64,000 bases of DNA, taken from the NCBI RefSeq assembly GCF_000006565.2, contig NC_031477.1:1458043-1522042 (forward strand). Direction: 5' to 3'. Position numbers and translations under genes: made by a program. The notes beneath the pieces were generated by a model. That model had not been told where the DNA came from. It saw nothing but the letters and a program-made list of their open reading frames with translations, and did not search any database. The stretch's first letter is position 1. Every line of letters starts with the position of its first letter. Of the stretch, positions 25,694-36,108 are shown piece after piece. This DNA is from Toxoplasma gondii ME49 (Eukaryota; Apicomplexa; Conoidasida; Eucoccidiorida; Sarcocystidae).

Positions 25694-27359
25694 CGAAGCT
25701 CGTCTCGTCGTTTCATCGCTTCCGCCAAAAACTCTCGCGTTTTCCACCATTTCACCTAGAAATGAAGAGCTCCGCTGTGACGGCAGCTCACTGCCAAGCT
25801 GCGCCGGCTGCGGCGGCAAGCATCAAACCTTCGCGCCCGGTGGAGACGGCGTACCTGCAAGGTCAGCCAGGCACGCCTTTTCCCGTCATTCGTGGAATTG
25901 GCTGGTCTGAAGACCAAGGCAGGCGACCCGACATGGAAGACGGAATGGTCGCGATTTCGAATTTGGCAGGTGTCGCGAACGCCTGGCTTCTTGGAATCTA
26001 CGACGGCCACGGGGGTCGACAAACGGTGGAGATGCTGCTGCAGAAGATCCACGGCAATGTTTTGCAGCATCTGCGAAGCCGAGCAATCGAACGCTGGCAA
26101 CGGTATCGCCAGCGAGCGATGTCTCGCCTGCAGGACATTCGCCGGCGCTTGGACGAACTTCACTTCCAGCAACAACTCGCGTGCAGGGACGTTCGAGTAC
26201 TCATGCCGCCCACTCAACGGCTAGTTGAGTTATTGCGGCTCGGGCGGATTTGCGAATGGGTGCTTCAGTGCGAAGAACCTTCTCAAGAAGGTCGTACGGA
26301 GACTGAGAAGAGCTCTGCATCAAAGGCTCCCACACCCCCGAGTTTTTTGACGATCTGCACAGAAGAAGACGTGCACAGAGCTTTGGACGAGGCTTTCGTT
26401 CAGACAGACGTCGAAATTCTTCGTGACCGCGTTTACCAAAGCGGCGCTACCGCGTGCGTGTGTCTGGTTCGGCCAGTTCTACGGCTCGATCTTCTGCTGG
26501 AGATGCGTCCTGAAGAGATCTCGGATGCAGACTGGGCTTGGTTTTCCGTGGAGCGTCAAAAACCCAACGTCATCCCTGCGTCCACCCCGTCTCGGCATGC
26601 CATTGTCCAAGCAGACATAACAGTTGCGCACCTGGGCGACAGCCGCGCCGTTCTCGCTTACACGGACGGCCACGCAGAACGCCTGACGCATCCCTCGGAC
26701 CACAAAGCTGGATGCGAAAGAGACGCTCGTCGTGTGGAATCTCTAGGCGGTTGGGTCTTCGGCGAGCGCGTCAACGGAATGCTGGCAATAGGACGAGCGT
26801 TCGGAGATTGGTCCCTCAAGTTGCCCCCAGGAAAGGCGAATCCCCCTTACTCACCTACAAGCGGAGCATTCGATCGGCTCCTCAATATCTTCGGGACGTC
26901 TCCATCGCACGCTGCAGAACAGGCGGCCGCCGAGCGAAAAGAGTACGTGGTCAGCAACGCGCCAGATGTACGGAGTGTCAGTCTGACTCCTGAAAGGCCT
27001 GCACAGGTACCTGGAGGAATACGTCGGAATTCCCCGTCTTCCAGAGCATCTGAGTCCCAGACAGCGATGTCAGGACAAGAAACCGGAGCGGGTCGCGTAC
27101 CTGGGCTGCTCGTCCTCGGCTGTGACGGCTTGTTCGATGTCTGCTCGGACCAAGTCGTTGCCCACCTAGCCCTGGAATTCCTAAGACAGTTAGTCGCCGT
27201 TCACCCGGACATGTCACCGTGTGAAGCGGCCAAGGCAACAGCCAGGATGCTCATTGAAGAAGCCATCGGCGTGCGGGGCAGCACTGATAACGTGTCTGTG
27301 ATGGTTGCCCTCTTTCATTCCTTTGGATTCTCGGGGCGCGATGGGGTGACTCCTTCACC
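25694..27359. repeat. duplicated block P1 (PP2C copy 1 body)
   Basis: 1666 bp nearly identical to 30899-32564 at a constant offset of 5205. It covers the short 5' leader and most of the PP2C coding region. The identity stops inside the reading frame at 27359. Confidence 0.92.
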
Positions 27360-27684
27360 TCAGGCTTGCAATCCTCCTTCGGTTGTTCAGTTCTCATCGC
27401 TCTCTGATGGAGTGCCATGTCCTGTCTTCGTTGGAAGAGATCAACTGGGCTGCCCTGCAGAAGCAGTGGCTCGCGACGCTTTAGCAGCTGCGACACCACG
27501 GAATGCAAGATGCTTTTCTGGAGGCACCAGCTTCGGTCAATTCGAGGGAGGGCATGATTATGCCGCACGCGTCGCTCCCCCTGGCTTGGACGCAGGCAGC
27601 TGGGCAGAACGGTGGCTACCCAAGGGGCTAGCGGAGGGTCTTCAAGAAGCATCACACCGCTTAGCAGCGGTTATGCAGCATTAG
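25762..27684 (+). CDS. PP2C-type serine/threonine phosphatase, copy 1
   Basis: A metal-dependent protein phosphatase (PPM/PP2C) of 640 residues in a single exon. The metal-site and core motifs are intact: MED at residues 58-60, GIYDGHGGR with Asp81, GDSRAVL with Asp293, GCDGLFD with Asp455, and GSTDNVSV with Asp509. A basic helical insert of about 130 residues lies between the YDGHGG and GDSRA motifs. No signal peptide or membrane segment is seen. The start MKSSAV was chosen because this Met and the bases around it are conserved in copy 2, while sequence further upstream diverges; the open frame reaches back to 25438. The C-terminal tail after residue 533 is unlike that of copy 2. Lack of introns contrasts with the other genes here and may reflect an old retroposed gene. 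Confidence 0.92.
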   Translation: MKSSAVTAAHCQAAPAAAASIKPSRPVETAYLQGQPGTPFPVIRGIGWSEDQGRRPDMEDGMVAISNLAGVANAWLLGIYDGHGGRQTVEMLLQKIHGNVLQHLRSRAIERWQRYRQRAMSRLQDIRRRLDELHFQQQLACRDVRVLMPPTQRLVELLRLGRICEWVLQCEEPSQEGRTETEKSSASKAPTPPSFLTICTEEDVHRALDEAFVQTDVEILRDRVYQSGATACVCLVRPVLRLDLLLEMRPEEISDADWAWFSVERQKPNVIPASTPSRHAIVQADITVAHLGDSRAVLAYTDGHAERLTHPSDHKAGCERDARRVESLGGWVFGERVNGMLAIGRAFGDWSLKLPPGKANPPYSPTSGAFDRLLNIFGTSPSHAAEQAAAERKEYVVSNAPDVRSVSLTPERPAQVPGGIRRNSPSSRASESQTAMSGQETGAGRVPGLLVLGCDGLFDVCSDQVVAHLALEFLRQLVAVHPDMSPCEAAKATARMLIEEAIGVRGSTDNVSVMVALFHSFGFSGRDGVTPSPQACNPPSVVQFSSLSDGVPCPVFVGRDQLGCPAEAVARDALAAATPRNARCFSGGTSFGQFEGGHDYAARVAPPGLDAGSWAERWLPKGLAEGLQEASHRLAAVMQH

Positions 27685-28293
27685 CCTTTTTAGACAGGCG
27701 TCCCTCCCACGTGCGACGACGGAATGAAAAGGAAGTGTAGGAAAAACCGGAAAGAACCTGCCGTGTCTCCACGACGGACTATGTTCCACAGCATATCATT
27801 TTGCCACCCCGGAGCAGCTCTCCGGACTTGCACCGTCACACTGAGGTCATTCCGTTTTGTAAATGAAAGCTGGCAAAATCTGCCCAAGCACCAGAGCATA
27901 CTCGCTTCATTTTAACACCTCCCTCGTTCTTGCTATGGAGAGGCCTTGCGTGTAATATATGAAAGTGCCCATCTGTTGGTTTTTCAAGTACTGTGTTTTC
28001 TCAGCTGCATTTCATTCCCAACTCCCTGAATTTAAGGTAAAATCTCGCAGCGCCTGCAACGCCACGAGTACCGACGTGTCGATAAACAACCCACAAACCC
28101 ACGATGGCAGCAGAATGGCTGCTACCTCCAGACAGCTGCAAAAACAAGTCTTGATCCCGAACCCGGCTGTGACCAGCTTGGAGAACGCGCAAGTGCAAGG
28201 CCGACAACACTGTAGCTTACCCACTAGATTACCTCAGCGGTCGTGTTGGTCTGGCGCAGGAGCAATTGCATCATGGAGACTCTGCCAGCTCAA
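27685..28293. other. intergenic spacer after PP2C copy 1
   Basis: No gene is seen. Around 28131-28240 a stretch resembles 28736-28850 inside block B1 at low identity (shared pieces such as AAGTCTTGATCC and ACTG.AGCTTAC), so the B sequence itself appears to contain an old degenerate repeat. Confidence 0.5.
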
Positions 28294-29117
28294 TCTTCAG
28301 CTCCCCGCTAGAGACAATGTAACTTAGTAACCAGAAATGGCAGGAGTTCCCGTGGACGTACCAAGGTTATTCAGCCGGCTGGAAACGATGGTGGCTACTG
28401 AGACGGCTAGAGGACACCTTCGAAGCTTCGCACCGAGCAGCTTTGATTATGTAACATTAACATTTCTGGCGAACTGTCCCGACCGTGTTCTGCCGTGGAA
28501 AGGCAAGGCACTATCGACCTTCTGAAACGCATCGCGCTGTCATCACCACGGACGAACCCTCCGTGTCACTTTATTCGCCACTCCCACAGGTCTAATTGTG
28601 GAGCGTCCCTTGCATTGAATGCAAACCGCCGTCCTGGTGAGTTTCTTCGAGTATCTGCACACTTCTCTCTTCACCGTCTCCACTGACCTGGGATATACTC
28701 CTGCAGCCACACCAGTGCTACGTGTTCTGCGTTTCCGACAGCCGCAGAACAAGATGTCTTGATCCCCAAACCGACTGAGGCCTGCCTTGCAGCACTCAAG
28801 GGAAAGGACCGAGAGCACTGCAGCTTACTCTATAGGTTCTCTCAACACGCTCGCTTGTCTGTTATTGTAGCATCTGCATCAGAGAGGCTCCTCCGGTTCA
28901 AACGAATTTCTGCAGAGTTTGTCACACACATCGGTTCGCTTCCCTTATGTCGCCCACTCCCGCTGAGGGTATGACAGCGGAAATTACACCTGCATAGTAT
29001 ATCTACCTGGTGGAGTATATGCGCTGAGTAGCGGGAAATTGTTGCCTGTTTTTTTCGCAAGCGTCTTCGTGTTATGACAGCTTGTCACCGCTTCGAGGCT
29101 AAAAAGACATAGAAGAG
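28294..29117. repeat. duplicated block B1
   Basis: 824 bp nearly identical to 36465-37288 at a constant offset of 8171. Its open frames are short and show no recognisable product. Edges are sharp on the left and fade on the right. Confidence 0.9.
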
Positions 29118-29420
29118 ATGTTGTCTGGTTAACTCTATCGTTGTATCTGAATCTCCGAAAGAACCCACTCGAGAATACGTGGGTTCTGCTCAAGAAACGT
29201 AGAATGTACGCGCTGCAGCCAGAGTGCTGGATACGTACTACCGGAGTGCAGCATCACTTCTTAGTCCCTGCAGGGCGTTGAAGGGTTCGTCTCGAAAAAC
29301 CTTACGTAATATACTCAGCCGATGAAGAAAGCATTACAACTGCGTGTAGAGGCACTCTACAAAACCTCTCGTTTTTAACTCCAAGATATGCATTCGTCGA
29401 TGTCATCTTCTAATAATGGC
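29118..29420. other. spacer between blocks B1 and A2
   Basis: About 300 bp, AT-richer, with no gene seen. It joins the first and second duplicated units. Confidence 0.5.
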
Positions 29421-30211
29421 AAGGCAGCTGGTTTGTGCCAGAGGCGGTTGCAATACCATTCGGATAACACCTGAAGCTAGACACCCCTGACACATTATAA
29501 AGTGGGAATCCAATGATCTGTGAAGTGTACGGTCGTCCCAAGCAAAGCGACGACCAGCGTTCACAGTATTTCTGCGTTCATCTATGTAGAATTTCGTATA
29601 TCTGGAACGACCTGTCCGTTGCCCGCTGGTCGAAAAATGGCATCCCAGGCATCTCTCGAATTATGGTTCTTCCACAAGAACCAGTTCAGGGCAGCCACTG
29701 CGGGCGCTTCTACGACCATTAGCATGCGTGCCTCCTCTTCTGTGCACCCAAGGAGTCCTTCGCTACTTGCAGCTTTTCAGACTTTAGCTCCAGATCCAGG
29801 TAATGCGTTTAGTTCCAGAGTACTTTGAACGTCTGGGCGTTTGGTCAAACACATACATCGCACGGGTGTATCCCGCGCCGTGGCTAGGGATACTACGGTT
29901 TGTGCTTTGCACTACAAACATAACATGTTCCTGCTGTGTTAACAAGAACAGCGGGAAGCAAACCAGCAATGCATGGTGACCGCCGACTCAAATATGCAGT
30001 CAGCAAACCGCGCAATGGTGCAAGAGCCCAAACCACTCCTTGCATATTTGGTCCATCATCATTACACTCTTCTGCTCGTGTTGACTCTATCTCCATGCCA
30101 ATAGCTTGGCTGACGGCTTCTCTGAGAAGCGCGTTTGTTGTTTCTACTGCTCACGCATCACCGGAGAAAATGCGTCTACCGCATCTTGATGAGCCAAAAG
30201 GCGGCATCCAG
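29421..30211. repeat. duplicated block A2
   Basis: The second copy of block A (24182-24972). Immediately after 30211 the two copies diverge by small insertions and substitutions. Confidence 0.9.
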
Positions 30212-30359
30212 CAACACGTGAGAAGCTGGCGTGTTGCAGAAAAAGTTTCATCTACAGAAAAGCATGATTGAGTTTTCTCAAGTGCCCGCGGGTCGCGAGC
30301 TTCCCCAGTTACTTTTACGGAAGGAGCAACGGTTAACGGATCTCTGAAGAACATCCCAG

Positions 30360-30690
30360 TCAAACGCGTGTGGCTAGGCAAACGACAGGGTATGCAACTC
30401 CACTCCAGTCCCGACTTGATCGGATTGTTGAGTCGTAACAACAGCTGACGACATCGAGCAAAGACAAGTGTCGGTCGAGGCTCACGACATGAGGTTAACT
30501 AGAAAACGGCAGTGTGTGCAGCTCCGCTCATCCCGTCGTGACTGCTGAGTGGTAACCTCAGCTGACGAAATCGAGCAGATCGTACGTGGCTCAAGACACG
30601 CGGGTGGCTAAAAAAGGCCGGCGTGTGCAACGCGAGTCCCGGCTTCTAGTGAACGTAGCCTGGTGACCCCAGTTGTCCACTCCGACTACC
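30360..30690. repeat. degenerate tandem repeat, about three units of 108-126 bp
   Basis: Units starting near 30368, 30494 and 30602 share a pattern of GGTGGCTA, a GTGTGCAAC-like stretch, TCCCG.CTTG and GTAACCTCAGCTGAC. A single diverged unit occurs at the matching place in the first duplication copy, near 25128-25200. No coding content is seen. Confidence 0.65.
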
Positions 30691-30898
30691 CGGAGGAAAT
30701 TCGGACTGTTCAACAACCCGTAGCTCTTGCCTGTTGCGAGCCCTGAGAGCGCAGAGACAGTGTGGCTCCTGGCGCGAAGAAAAACTAGTTTTCCCTCCCC
30801 ATATGATTATTTTTTCCGCCAATGCTCAATTCTACTCCCGATGAGCACATGAAAAGATTTTCACTTGAACAACTCGCCTTCGCACCACCACCGTGTCC

Positions 30899-32564
30899 CG
30901 AAGCTCGTCTCACCATTTCATCGCTTCCGCCAAAAACTCTCGCGTTTTCCACCATTTCACCTAGAAATGAAGAGCTCCGCTGTGACGGCAGCTCACTGCC
31001 AAGCTGCGCCGGCTGCGGCGGCAAGCATCAAACCTTCGCGCCCGGTGGAGACGGCGTACTTGCAAGGTCAGCCAGGCACGCCTTTTCCCGTCATTCGTGG
31101 AATTGGCTGGTCTGAAGACCAAGGCAGGCGACCCGACATGGAAGACGGAATGGTCGCGATTTCGAATTTGGCAGGTGTCGCGAACGCCTGGCTTCTTGGA
31201 ATCTACGACGGCCACGGGGGTCGACAAATGGTGGAGATGCTGCTGCAGAAGATCCACGGCAATGTTTTGCAGCATCTGCGAAGCCGAGCAATCGAACGCT
31301 GGCAACGGTATCGCCAGCGAGCGATGTCTCGCCTGCAGGACATTCGCCGGCGCTTGGACGAACTTCACTTCCAGCAACAACTCGCGTGCAGGGACGTTCG
31401 AGTACTCATGCCGCCCACTCAACGGCTAGTTGAGTTATTGCGGCTCGGGCGGATTTGCGAATGGGTGCTTCAGTGCGAAGAACCTTCTCAAGAAGGTCGT
31501 ACGGAGACTGAGAAGAGCTCTGCATCAAAGGCTCCCACACCCCCGAGTTTTTTGACGATCTGCACAGAAGAAGACGTGCACAGAGCTTTGGACGAGGCTT
31601 TCGTTCAGACAGACGTCGAAATTCTTCGTGACCGCGTTTACCAAAGCGGCGCTACCGCGTGCGTGTGTCTGGTTCGGCCAGTTCTACGGCTCGATCTTCT
31701 GCTGGAGATGCGTCCTGAAGAGATCTCGGATGCAGACTGGGCTTGGTTTTCCGTGGAGCGTCAAAAACCCAACGTCATCCCTGCGTCCACCCCGTCTCGG
31801 CATGCCATTGTCCAAGCAGACATAACAGTTGCGCACCTGGGCGACAGCCGCGCCGTTCTCGCTTACACGGACGGCCACGCAGAACGCCTGACGCATCCCT
31901 CGGACCACAAAGCTGGATGCGAAAGAGACGCTCGTCGTGTGGAATCTCTAGGCGGTTGGGTCTTCGGCGAGCGCGTCAACGGAATGCTGGCAATAGGACG
32001 AGCGTTCGGAGATTGGTCCCTCAAGTTGCCCCCAGGAAAGGCGAATCCCCCTTACTCACCTACAAGCGGAGCATTCGATCGGCTCCTCAATATCTTCGGG
32101 ACGTCTCCATCGCACGCTGCAGAACAGGCGGCCGCCGAGCGAAAAGAGTACGTGGTCAGCAACGCGCCAGATGTACGGAGTGTCAGTCTGACTCCTGAAA
32201 GGCCTGCACAGGTACCTGGAGGAATACGTCGGAATTCCCCGTCTTCCAGAGCATCTGAGTCCCAGACAGCGATGTCAGGACAAGAAACCGGAGCGGGTCG
32301 CGTACCTGGGCTGCTCGTCCTCGGCTGTGACGGCTTGTTCGATGTCTGCTCGGACCAAGTCGTTGCCCACCTAGCCCTGGAATTCCTAAGACAGTTAGTC
32401 GCCGTTCACCCGGACATGTCACCGTGTGAAGCGGCCAAGGCAACAGCCAGGATGCTCATTGAAGAAGCCATCGGCGTGCGGGGCAGCACTGATAACGTGT
32501 CTGTGATGGTTGTCCTCTTTCATTCCTTTGGATTCTCGGGGCGCGATGGGGTGACTCCTTCACC
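30899..32564. repeat. duplicated block P2 (PP2C copy 2 body)
   Basis: The second copy of block P. Within the coding part I count only three differences from copy 1; in each, copy 1 has C and copy 2 has T on the sense strand. Confidence 0.92.
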
Positions 32565-32766
32565 GCCGACTTGGTATGCTGCCGCGGCAGCTAAATTCGC
32601 ATGGCTGGCAGAGGGAGTCTCACGGAACGTCTTCGTACCAAGAGGGAAGCCGCGGTGCCCTGGAGAGACAGTAGCTCGAGGCGCTCTGGCAGCGCATGCA
32701 CTGCGGGATGCTAGGTCCTTTGCTGGAAATATCAGCATCGGTCAGTTCGATTCAGGATTCGGATAG
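30967..32766 (+). CDS. PP2C-type serine/threonine phosphatase, copy 2 (shorter tail)
   Basis: Single-exon tandem paralog of the upstream PP2C gene, 599 residues. All metal-binding and core motifs of copy 1 are present. Coding differences over the shared body are Met88 (Thr in copy 1) just after the YDGHGGR motif, Val516 (Ala in copy 1), and one silent change. From residue 534 the tail is only loosely similar to that of copy 1 (shared pattern VFV...CP.E.VAR.ALAA...R.AR.F.G). The frame ends at TAG 32764-32766; the sequence after it still resembles the last part of the copy 1 tail (an AAPPG.. match), so the stop looks like a secondary truncation. The catalytic domain is complete and the protein is expected to be active. 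Confidence 0.9.
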   Translation: MKSSAVTAAHCQAAPAAAASIKPSRPVETAYLQGQPGTPFPVIRGIGWSEDQGRRPDMEDGMVAISNLAGVANAWLLGIYDGHGGRQMVEMLLQKIHGNVLQHLRSRAIERWQRYRQRAMSRLQDIRRRLDELHFQQQLACRDVRVLMPPTQRLVELLRLGRICEWVLQCEEPSQEGRTETEKSSASKAPTPPSFLTICTEEDVHRALDEAFVQTDVEILRDRVYQSGATACVCLVRPVLRLDLLLEMRPEEISDADWAWFSVERQKPNVIPASTPSRHAIVQADITVAHLGDSRAVLAYTDGHAERLTHPSDHKAGCERDARRVESLGGWVFGERVNGMLAIGRAFGDWSLKLPPGKANPPYSPTSGAFDRLLNIFGTSPSHAAEQAAAERKEYVVSNAPDVRSVSLTPERPAQVPGGIRRNSPSSRASESQTAMSGQETGAGRVPGLLVLGCDGLFDVCSDQVVAHLALEFLRQLVAVHPDMSPCEAAKATARMLIEEAIGVRGSTDNVSVMVVLFHSFGFSGRDGVTPSPPTWYAAAAAKFAWLAEGVSRNVFVPRGKPRCPGETVARGALAAHALRDARSFAGNISIGQFDSGFG

Positions 32767-34238
32767 GCGATACTTGCCGCTCCACCTGGCGTTGGTTCAG
32801 CAGGCCGGTGGCAAATACCCCAGGAGATCGAAAGAGGGAGAACTGGCAGTAAACAAAACGGTGGTGGGGGACAAAGCGAGCAGTAACCTCAGGGGCTTTT
32901 TCACAGTTTTCGACGCCTCTGTGTTGTACATTTATGACCGACAAGCTCTTCCGCGAGCCATGCCTTCCGTGTCAAACATTCGGTCCGGTCCGTGACAGAG
33001 CGCCGCGGCCATCGTGAGAGAACTCTTCTCTGATGCATCTCGTTCGTCAGTTCAAACACAGAGTTTTAGTTTTCGAACACGCTGGTTAAATTTCCGGCCC
33101 GAGAAAGGAGGCGTGAAAGGGTTCTTTGTTTTCCACATCAGTTGTGGAGTAAGCGTCAGAAAGAGTAAGAACGAGCTCACCTTACAGCGGAGTATCCCCA
33201 CATCAACGGGTTCATCGTTAGCCGAATTCCCAACCCTGCAAACTCATATACACGGAGGAACCCAGTCGTGCCATCATCAAAAAAACAACAGTGTGTTAGT
33301 AACGCTCTCAGCAGCCCCGCTTGTCTTATGCGTACGAGGAAAGGTACGAGTAACCATACACACGAAAGAACTCCTACGTCGATGGTAGCTTCGACGACCA
33401 CACAGTCGCACACAAAAGTCGCAAACACTCTGTAAGCAATGTTTCTAATGGGCGTGTGTGCCTGCCCCCAAAACAGTACTTCCACTGCAGTTAGATAATC
33501 ATATACACGCGTATTTACCCACTAAGTAATGTCTTAGTGTGGTGCAAGTGGACGACCCAGAATGCTGAATCGTCTTTCCTGTTCAACACCTGAGACCAAA
33601 CTGTGACTGTGGTTGTTTTGAGCTCAGGCATTATGCAGCCCTAACGCATTCTAAACATTTGGCTTCTGACGCCTCAGTCGCCCGGCGTCTCATACATGTG
33701 CAGTGTGCTTACTATCTTTGTCCGGTAATTAAATGCGCACAAACGGGGCACATCGTTTTCTATCGGCTGGAACTAGCGGTTGGCAAAAGCCAGCAGATAC
33801 GAGGCCTCTCCTGGTCTGGGAGCGCAGGGAGTAAAACCTACATGGCTTTGTGGTTTGTGGCGTCTTGATCACAAGAGAGGAAGGGTTGTGTTCGTTGCCC
33901 ACATCAGGAGAGATTCTGGCGTTAGGTCGTATTACGGGTTACATTGGTGAGTCACAAGTCAGAGACGAGATTTTTCCAAGTCATGAATCTCTGCCTTGTT
34001 CCATCATAAGCTAACAACTCACCTTCAGCAGCCCCCGTTTTCTGCATGTGTTCAAGAAGACCTCTCCGGTTCCGTTCCTTTTATCTTTTTTCTGTGCACC
34101 AATGCAGTTGCTTTCATCTCATCATTCGTTGGTAAAACCGTGTCGCCCGACTTTGTTCCCCTCTTTTTCTGCTCGGCGTGCTTTATACCGTTTTTCTCTG
34201 GCCCTTCTCTTGGTTATTGGTTCTCCCTTGTGGAAAAG
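32767..34238. other. intergenic region between PP2C copy 2 and the ACP-like gene
   Basis: The first 60-90 bp are the relic of the PP2C tail beyond the TAG. The rest has no supported gene and should include the promoter of the ACP-like gene. An open frame extends from 33996 into that gene, so its start could be upstream of 34239. Confidence 0.5.
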
Positions 34239-36108
34239 ATGGGAACTATTCTACACTTCCTATCTGCTCGATCGACTTTTCGGCCGTTCAAGGTATCGGG
34301 AGGATGTTTTTTGTCATTGGCGTGTGCTTTGCCGGCCAAAAATTGGGACCCCCGGGCTGGTATGTGTGCCGGACATCACCAGCGGAACTCGTTGTTTCAG
34401 TTCACGAAAGCAAGACATTCACTTTTTGCTGGCCACCGTTTTCATTCAGAGAGGGTGTATGCTGCCATGCAGATAATAAGAAGAAATTCTCACGCTAGTG
34501 GGGTCGAAGGAAAAGCTTTTTTGGGTCCGCTCTTTGGATCAAGCCAGGGCCTCCCGACAGCCAGCCCCATAGCTCTACCACGTGAACCTGAGGATAAAAC
34601 CGTGGACGACCATCAGGCAGAAGAGGGCAGAAGGAAAGAGAAAGAGGATAAACCTGAGAAACAATCTGTAAAGAAAGGAAAGCCGCACAAAAGTCCTGTC
34701 GTCGACACCGACATCAACGCAGTGAGTGCATTTCATCGTGGGCAACGGAAAGGAAAAGTCCCATAGTGAGGGGGGACGTATCGATTCCGAAAACGTTGTG
34801 GCCATACCAAAATTTGTGTTCTTATGCGGCTGGTTAGGTGGCAACACCTATACGTAACATGGGTGGTTTTACATCTGCATTCGTTTGTGGTTTCTCATAC
34901 CGGTACATCCACATGTAACGGGTGACGCTGTCAGTCTGCGTTCGCACCACGTGTCGCGGCGTATTATATAGTCAACACCCCGCATGCGTAGACACTACTG
35001 AAGTTTATCTATGGTGTCCATTTCAATCAGCCATAATATTTCTTGTCGGTTTATTCTACTCGGCGATATCACCCTCCATAGGTGAACACCTGTTGATCAT
35101 ACAAATATGGATACCATAGTTGATTTGTCAACACACACGCAGCATTTGCTCTTATTACGTTGTGTAAGTTGTCCACAGAGACCGTCAGAGGCGCTTACGC
35201 ATATACGCATCCATCAGTCCATACATACATAGATACATCCAAAACTACATTCATACCAATGACTATACGCTGATTACGCGCGGGCACAAGTGGGGATGCA
35301 GCTACACGCACTATGATTAAATACGTACACTTTTGTGATGCCTCTACTTCTCAGGTCACAAAGTACATGCTAGGCATGGCTGAAAAGGTCTTGAGGGAAG
35401 GCGAGAACATTACGCCTACAACAAAGCTGACAGAATTCAGAACCCGCGACGGTCGCATGTGGGATGGTTTGGACACCATCGGATTCGTTGAAGACGTACG
35501 TGCTTGTTACCAGCAAGACACGGTCTTCGGTTTGTTGTCGTGTACACGAAATGTGTCCCGCATATTGATCAACTAACTTCCTATTGAAATTATGCAGCAT
35601 CATATGTACATTCATCTTCCGAATGCGCACAACAGAATACTCAAAGGGGCAGATGTGAATTTCATCTCATAAGAACCCACATGGTTAATTGTTCCCCTTC
35701 TAAGATACATACATATGTCGTACCTCAGACGTCGATCTGAGAGGGTTATTCAGGTGAAAACTCTTGTGTACTAAAGGGTATCCTCCTTTGCTTTGTGCGG
35801 CCCGATGCACATCCAATGTGTTTTGCTAACGTTTTACCGTTCATGTACATGCGCTCCTACAGGTTGAGGAGCTATTCGACGTTATTATTTCAGACGAGAC
35901 CATGGATAATTTCGAGACTCTGCAGGTATGCCTGCAGCTTCTTCCTTCGCCGTCACAGACAAATGAACGTGTGCCCTGTGCGCCGGTGTCAGTGTGACTG
36001 CCGGTGTTTGCGAATGTCTTGCGTGAATTTTTTCAGGAAATTGCGGACCTAGTCGTAGCCCAACGACAAATGAGAGAGATGACGATAAGGGTCTTGTGTA
36101 AACAATGA
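34239..36108 (+). CDS. acyl-carrier-protein-like protein lacking the phosphopantetheine serine
   Basis: Exons: 34239-34721, 35355-35495, 35863-35925, 36037-36108; all GT-AG, all phase 0, 252 residues. Residues 1-161 form an N-terminal extension, at first hydrophobic/basic (possible organelle targeting), then Glu/Lys-rich. Residues 162-252 match the ACP fold: helix I VTKYMLGMAEKVLREG, ITPTTKLTEF, then DGLDTIGFVEDVEELFDV aligned without gaps to the family's DSLDTVELVMALEEEFDI, followed by ISDE and NFETLQEIADLVV. At the prosthetic-group position the codon 35466-35468 encodes Gly199 instead of Ser, and the usual Glu of the recognition helix is also Gly. It therefore should not carry an acyl chain. 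A structural role, as described for the serine-less mitochondrial ACP of Plasmodium in Fe-S cluster assembly, is possible but inferred. Start choice is uncertain (an upstream Met at 33996 is in frame). There is no counterpart in the first duplicated unit. Confidence 0.72.

Noticed and set aside
25438..25761. N-terminal extension of PP2C copy 1 from an upstream ATG
   Set aside because: The extension is not conserved in copy 2, whereas the Met at 25762/30967 and its surroundings are.
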